NCBI GenBank assembly: GCA_023230425.1
Contig: JALNXI010000073.1
Coordinates: 1 to 9,187 of the forward strand
DNA from: Methanoculleus sp.
GTDB lineage: Archaea; Halobacteriota; Methanomicrobia; Methanomicrobiales; Methanoculleaceae
Reading direction: 5' to 3'
DNA: 9,187 bases
Made by a program: the position numbers and the translations under genes. Position 1 is the first letter of the stretch, and each line of letters begins with the position of its first letter. The notes under the pieces were generated by a model. That model did no database searches. It had not been told where the DNA came from and saw only the letters and a list, made by a program, of their open reading frames with translations. Positions 6,432-9,187 of this stretch are shown piece by piece.

Positions 6432-7909
6432 TATATTGCCAGCCTCCGTGATTCCGATATAAGATCTTCAAACGCGCACAAAAGCGCTGCTTCCGTCTCC
6501 TCCGCCCATGCCGCGTCCCGGGCGAGGAGTTCTTTCTGCTCGGCGAGTTGCGCCGCAACCGCTGCAGGTGCCGGGCCGCCAACAATGCTCCGCACCGCGA
6601 CGGCATGACGCGGGTCGAGGGCCTCGTCTATCCGCTCCTGGGTCACCCCCAGTTCCACGACCGAGAGATCGGCCGCTTCCCGGGCGGCGCCCTCGAGCGT
6701 CGCGAGGTCGAGCGAGCCGTGCCGCACCGCCCGCCCGACGATCCGGTGGGCGGTGCGGAACGCAAGCCCGTAGTCCCGGACGAGGACGTCTGCGAGTTCT
6801 GTCGCGGTGGCAAAGCCCCTGCCCGCCTCGGCGGCCATCCGCTCTGTGTTGAAGGTCGCAGAACCGATCATGCCGGCGAGGAGCGGTATGCTCTGCCGGG
6901 CCGCCTCTACGCCCCGCCAGAGGTGCGGGGTCAGTTCCTGGAGGTCGCGGTTGTAACTCATGGGGAGCCCTTTGGTGATAGTAATCGCTGCAGTGAGCTC
7001 ACCGGCGACCGACCCGGCCTTCGCCCGCATGATCTCGGCGACGTCCGGGTTCTTCTTCTGGGGCATGATCGAGGAGGAGGAGCAGTAGGCGTCGTCCAGC
7101 TGGACGAACCCGAAAAACGCGGTGCTCCAGAGGACCAGTTCCTCGCAGAGCCGGCTTGCCGTTGTCATGCAGATTGCCAGGCTCCCGAGCACCTCGATAG
7201 CGAAGTCCCGGGCGGCGACCGCATCCATGCTGTTTGCCGCCGGGCGGGCGAACCCGAGGAGCCGGGCGGTGTAGTCGCGGTCGAGCGGGAAGCCGGTCGA
7301 GGCGAACGCCGCCGAACCCAGCGGCGATACGTCCACCCGGGCATACGCCTCCCGGAGCCGGGCCGTATCCCGGGAGAAGGCCTGCTCGTAGGCGAGCAGG
7401 TAGTGGGCCAGCGTCGTGGGCTGGGCGTGCTGCAGGTGGGTGAAACCCGGCATAACCGCCCCGGTGTGCCCGCCGGCAATGTCGAGGAGGGTCGCCCTGA
7501 GACCGGTGAGCGACCGCACGAGGCCGATGATCTCCTCTTTGAGCCGTATTCTGATGCAGGTCGCGACCTCGTCGTTCCGGGACCGGCCCATGTGGAGGCG
7601 GCCACCGAAGTCTTCGCCGACACGGTCGATGAGGTAGGCCTCCTTTCCGGCATGGATATCCTCGAACCGCTCGTCGAACGCCTCCTCCGGGAGGCCGTGG
7701 TCGTGGAGGTCGAGGAGCGCCGCCATCAGCGCCCGTGCCGGAGCTTCGTCGATGATCTCCTGCCGCCGAAGGCCGAGGAGGTGCGCCATATCCACGAGGA
7801 GGTCCGCCTTCGCTATCCAGCGGTCGGCGTCCATCGAGGCAAGGAAATGCTCGAGATCGCCCGAACGTTCCCCCGAGAGGCGGCCCTGCCGAATCTGATC
7901 CGAACGCAT
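6431..7909 (-). CDS. argH: Argininosuccinate lyase
   Basis: A 492-residue member of the fumarase/aspartase superfamily that splits argininosuccinate into arginine and fumarate, the last step of arginine synthesis, as a cytoplasmic homotetramer. Conserved region 1 is HMGRSRNDEVAT (106-117). Region 2 is GFTHLQHAQPTT (155-166), with H158 in the usual catalytic histidine position. Region 3 is the mobile-loop signature SSSIMPQKKNPD (278-289), holding the catalytic serine and the K and N that bind substrate. The glycine usual before this serine (GSS) is serine here (277-280 are all S), a conservative change that I would expect to be active. The length is slightly above the common 450-470 residues. 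The start is the first ATG of the frame. Its upstream Shine-Dalgarno is weak, with AGGA about 11 nt away. argH is the first gene of the argH-gatD-gatE series. Confidence 0.97.
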   Translation of the reverse strand: MRSDQIRQGRLSGERSGDLEHFLASMDADRWIAKADLLVDMAHLLGLRRQEIIDEAPARALMAALLDLHDHGLPEEAFDERFEDIHAGKEAYLIDRVGEDFGGRLHMGRSRNDEVATCIRIRLKEEIIGLVRSLTGLRATLLDIAGGHTGAVMPGFTHLQHAQPTTLAHYLLAYEQAFSRDTARLREAYARVDVSPLGSAAFASTGFPLDRDYTARLLGFARPAANSMDAVAARDFAIEVLGSLAICMTTASRLCEELVLWSTAFFGFVQLDDAYCSSSSIMPQKKNPDVAEIMRAKAGSVAGELTAAITITKGLPMSYNRDLQELTPHLWRGVEAARQSIPLLAGMIGSATFNTERMAAEAGRGFATATELADVLVRDYGLAFRTAHRIVGRAVRHGSLDLATLEGAAREAADLSVVELGVTQERIDEALDPRHAVAVRSIVGGPAPAAVAAQLAEQKELLARDAAWAEETEAALLCAFEDLISESRRLAI

Positions 7910-7950
7910 TCTATCAACAGTCCTGTCTGTACCGTTTGGCCCGGGAAGAG

Positions 7951-7958
7951 ATTAAAAC
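7951..7958 (-). promoter_or_regulatory. TATA-like box before argH
   Basis: The minus strand reads GGTTTTAAT here, about 41 nt before the argH ATG. A start of transcription some 25 nt downstream would leave a leader of about 15-20 nt. It is the only AT-rich patch in the GC-rich region just upstream of argH, and would drive argH-gatD-gatE. No operator-like dyad is evident next to it. The function is inferred from position. Confidence 0.4.
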
Positions 7959-8057
7959 CACGCTTCCCCATGCCCGCACTTCCCGGGGGGTGGGACCACG
8001 GGTATGCCAGATCCGGGTTTTCCCCGGTCACCGTTGCTCTGCCGGCCGAACCCATCA

Positions 8058-8388
8058 GACTGAGGTTGTCCCAAAACACCTTTGCCGGGAGGGGGACACC
8101 CGTCGAAGACCTCCAGTCTTCTCAAGCCCCCTCCGGTCGCACCTCCCGGTCCCTCGAAGAACTTTGTTCTTCTCGAGCTCCTGCCCTACGGCCAGTCGCT
8201 CTCCCCCGCGTGGCGATAAGCGACGTCCCGGCAGGAACAGAGTTTGAGCATCGAAGGTGCGATTCCCAATGGAAAGCCGTTTCAACATCCTGGTCTCTGT
8301 TATGGCCTCGAGGGTAGAAACCTTGACCGTAAGTGCTCCGATCAGGGTGTACCCGAGGTTCGCAGACCCTTTGGGGACGACCTCACTC
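8058..8388. repeat. Segment bounded by imperfect 20-bp inverted repeats (possible MITE-like or decayed mobile element)
   Basis: The left arm (8058-8077) reads GACTGAGGTTGTCCCAAAAC and the right arm (8369-8388) reads CTTTGGGGACGACCTCACTC. The reverse complement of the left arm matches the right arm at 16 of 20 positions, with no gap. The 331-bp unit has no recognisable transposase, and no clear target-site duplication is visible outside the arms. Size, terminal inverted repeats and lack of a gene fit a miniature or decayed insertion element, but a match of this quality is only marginally beyond chance for a region this long. Inside are two related hairpin units (8103-8204). The arms are seen; mobility is inferred. 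Confidence 0.35.
8103..8204. repeat. Two related hairpin units in tandem (period about 51 nt)
   Basis: Unit 1 begins TCGAAGAC at 8103, with stem GAAGAC (8105-8110) / GTCTTC (8116-8121) around a 5-nt loop. Unit 2 begins TCGAAGAAC at 8154, with stem GAAGAAC (8156-8162) / GTTCTTC (8166-8172) around TTT. After each hairpin comes TCAAG or TCGAG, then a C-rich tract and a GGTCGC or CAGTCGC element. The shared order of parts and the partial sequence identity suggest a diverged tandem duplication of a palindromic unit, similar in kind to bacterial REP-type repeats. The differing stem bases are matched by changes on the other side, so the pairing is preserved. Confidence 0.5.
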
Positions 8389-8405
8389 ATACCTCACCCC
8401 CGGGC

Positions 8406-8417
8406 CGGGCCGGCCCG
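8406..8417. repeat. Perfect 12-bp GC palindrome
   Basis: CGGGCCGGCCCG reads the same on both strands. It lies between the inverted-repeat segment and the AT-rich promoter region of the transporter gene, about 80 nt upstream of its TATA box. It could be a regulator site or simply a GC-rich chance palindrome; nothing in the sequence decides. Confidence 0.3.
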
Positions 8418-8497
8418 CACCTGATCACCCTTATACGATAATAAAATAGCCACAATAGATACCAAAGTATAGGAATATCTCCAATTTTCGACAATAC

Positions 8498-8503
8498 TAT
8501 ATA
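8498..8503 (+). promoter_or_regulatory. TATA box of the substrate-binding protein gene
   Basis: ACTATATACC, with TATATA at 8498-8503, lies in the most AT-rich part of the window and matches the archaeal TATA consensus well. Transcription would begin near 8525-8530, leaving a leader of about 30 nt before the start codon at 8559. Just upstream, ATAC and GTAT (about 8460-8470) form only a short dyad around CAAA, too small to call an operator. Confidence 0.6.
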
Positions 8504-8548
8504 CCGACAGCATGAAGATTACACTGCATATCAGTCACTCACATCCAT

Positions 8549-8552
8549 GGAG
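8549..8552 (+). promoter_or_regulatory. Ribosome binding site that decides the transporter gene start
   Basis: GGAG sits 6 nt before the ATG at 8559, ideal spacing. There is an in-frame ATG at 8547, but this GGAG overlaps its codon, and no comparable site precedes it. The start at 8559 also gives a cleaner signal peptide (MRPITAILLA instead of MEILMRPITA). I therefore choose 8559. Confidence 0.7.
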
Positions 8553-8558
8553 ATACTT

Positions 8559-9187
8559 ATGAGACCAATTACTGCAATCCTTCTGGCCGTGGCCCTGGTC
8601 GCGGCGTTCACGTTCGTCAGCGGGTGCACCGGCACCGGCACCGGCGAAGTGACGGACCTGCGCATCGGCTACCAGCCGAGCACCCACCAGACCGCCCACA
8701 TGACCGCTATGGAAAAGGGATGGTGGCAGGAAGACCTCGCGCCCCTCGGCATCACCAAAGTGACCGACTACTCCTTCCCCACCGGACCGCCGGAGATGCA
8801 AGCGATGCTCGGCAGGAACATCGATATCGCCTACGTCGGATCGGCGCCGTTCATATCCGCCCAGGCAAGCGGCCTTGACGCAAAGATCGTCGCCGCCGTC
8901 CAGACGCAGGGCTCCGACCTCGTGCTCCGGCCCGAGATCTCCTACACCAGCCCACAGGACCTCAAAGGCCTGACGATCGGCACATTCCCACCGGGATCCA
9001 TCCAGGACACACTCCTCCGGAACTGGCTCCAGGAGAACGGCCTTGACCCCGAAAAGGACGTAACCATAAAACCCATGGGCCCCGGTGACGCCACGACGGC
9101 GATCATCGCCGACCAGATCGACGGCGTCTTCCTGCCGCACCCGGCACCGGCCGTCATCGCGAGCAAAGGGGCCGGAAAGACAGTCGT
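8559..9187 (+). CDS. NitT/TauT-type ABC transporter substrate-binding lipoprotein, N-terminal part (cut by window edge)
   Basis: The first 209 residues of an extracellular solute-binding lipoprotein; no stop is reached before the right edge. A hydrophobic signal segment (4-20) ends in a lipobox, VSGC, with C23 the expected lipid-anchored residue. A short threonine/glycine linker (24-29) follows, typical of archaeal lipoproteins. The mature part looks like the NMT1/TauA/SsuA class of periplasmic binding protein type II: LRIGYQP (34-40), GPPEMQAMLGRNIDIAYVG (76-94), DLKGLTIGTFPPGSIQD (134-150) in the hinge/ligand area, and ADQIDGVFLPHPAPA (184-198). Such proteins feed nitrate, sulfonate, pyrimidine-precursor or related small molecules to an ABC permease; the ligand here is not predictable. 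The permease and ATPase genes should lie just to the right. It is transcribed divergently from argH, with its own TATA box and ribosome binding site. Confidence 0.9.
   Translation, partial: MRPITAILLAVALVAAFTFVSGCTGTGTGEVTDLRIGYQPSTHQTAHMTAMEKGWWQEDLAPLGITKVTDYSFPTGPPEMQAMLGRNIDIAYVGSAPFISAQASGLDAKIVAAVQTQGSDLVLRPEISYTSPQDLKGLTIGTFPPGSIQDTLLRNWLQENGLDPEKDVTIKPMGPGDATTAIIADQIDGVFLPHPAPAVIASKGAGKTV

Larger units (their letters stand above)
7910..8558. other. Gene-free stretch between divergent argH and the transporter gene
   Basis: About 650 nt separate two divergently transcribed genes. From 7910 to 8057 it is GC-rich, with the likely argH promoter and a small hairpin, CCGGG/CCCGG around a 5-nt loop near 8013-8027. 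From 8058 to 8388 lies a segment bounded by imperfect inverted repeats and containing two hairpin units. At 8406-8417 there is a perfect 12-bp palindrome, CGGGCCGGCCCG. From about 8428 to 8546 the base composition turns AT-rich, ending in the TATA box of the transporter gene. Reading frames inside are short, low in protein character, and open on several frames at once, so I call no gene. I see no tRNA or rRNA. Confidence 0.7.

Noticed and set aside
6431..7909. Loss of the glycine in the argH GSS signature as a sign of inactivation
   Set aside because: Serine replaces glycine next to an otherwise complete SSSIMPQKKNP loop; the catalytic serine, lysine and asparagine are all kept, so activity is expected.
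6548..8317. A 589-codon plus-strand open frame antisense to argH
   Set aside because: It lies opposite the unmistakable argH and runs on into the gene-free region. Its product is rich in R, G, P and E and matches no family; long antisense frames are common in GC-rich DNA.
8240..8335. Fragments resembling a CRISPR repeat (GTTTCAAC and GGGTAGAAAC, and minus-strand ATTGGGAATCGCAC)
   Set aside because: Only single copies occur, with no regular spacing or second repeat unit, so there is no array.
8547..8549. The upstream in-frame ATG as start of the substrate-binding protein
   Set aside because: The GGAG that best fits as ribosome binding site overlaps this codon and is spaced ideally for the ATG at 8559, which also gives a normal lipoprotein signal peptide.
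8535..9140. A 201-codon minus-strand open frame at the right edge
   Set aside because: The plus strand encodes a solute-binding protein with signal peptide, lipobox, TATA box and ribosome binding site; the minus frame is its shadow.
1..9187. Defence island, prophage, toxin-antitoxin or intact insertion sequence
   Set aside because: No nuclease, integrase, phage structural protein, toxin-antitoxin pair or intact transposase could be recognised on either strand; the genes are housekeeping or conserved archaeal unknowns.

Overview
The window looks like chromosomal DNA from a GC-rich methanogenic archaeon of the Methanomicrobiales, most like Methanoculleus. I infer this from the archaeal-only GatD/GatE pair, the archaeal families DUF2070, UPF0212 (DUF555) and DUF5350, the archaeal TATA-type promoter boxes, and the high GC content of the coding regions. 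The genus is a judgement from gene content and protein style; no search was run.

Nearly everything from 7909 down to 1 lies on the minus strand. Reading in the direction of transcription, the first block is argH (argininosuccinate lyase), gatD and gatE (the archaeal Glu-tRNA(Gln) amidotransferase). These three are joined by 1-nt stop/start overlaps (TAATG, then TGATG) and form a translationally coupled operon. It joins the last step of arginine synthesis to the step that makes Gln-tRNA(Gln). A GC-rich hairpin follows gatE. Next comes a small basic DUF5350 protein with an RGG-rich segment, with its own ribosome binding site and probable promoter. A third block starts from a TATA-like box at 2898-2905: an unrecognised 118-aa helical protein, a nitroreductase-family flavoprotein, a UPF0212 protein with a CPYC motif, a PfkB-family sugar/nucleoside kinase, and the N-terminal part of a DUF2070 membrane protein that runs off the left edge. 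Gaps and overlaps here are small, so it is probably one operon, of unknown overall purpose.

From 7910 to about 8558 there is no convincing gene. This stretch holds a probable argH promoter, a roughly 330-bp segment bounded by imperfect 20-bp inverted repeats that contains two related hairpin units, a perfect 12-bp GC palindrome, and an AT-rich promoter region for the only plus-strand gene. That gene, starting at 8559 and cut by the right edge, encodes a lipoprotein substrate-binding protein of the NitT/TauT (NMT1-like) ABC transporter type.

I found no CRISPR array, no RNA gene, no intact insertion sequence and no recognisable defence system. Most of the window is ordinary housekeeping DNA. 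The parts most worth a second look are the repeat-bounded non-coding segment at 8058-8388 and the conserved-unknown operon at 1-2875.
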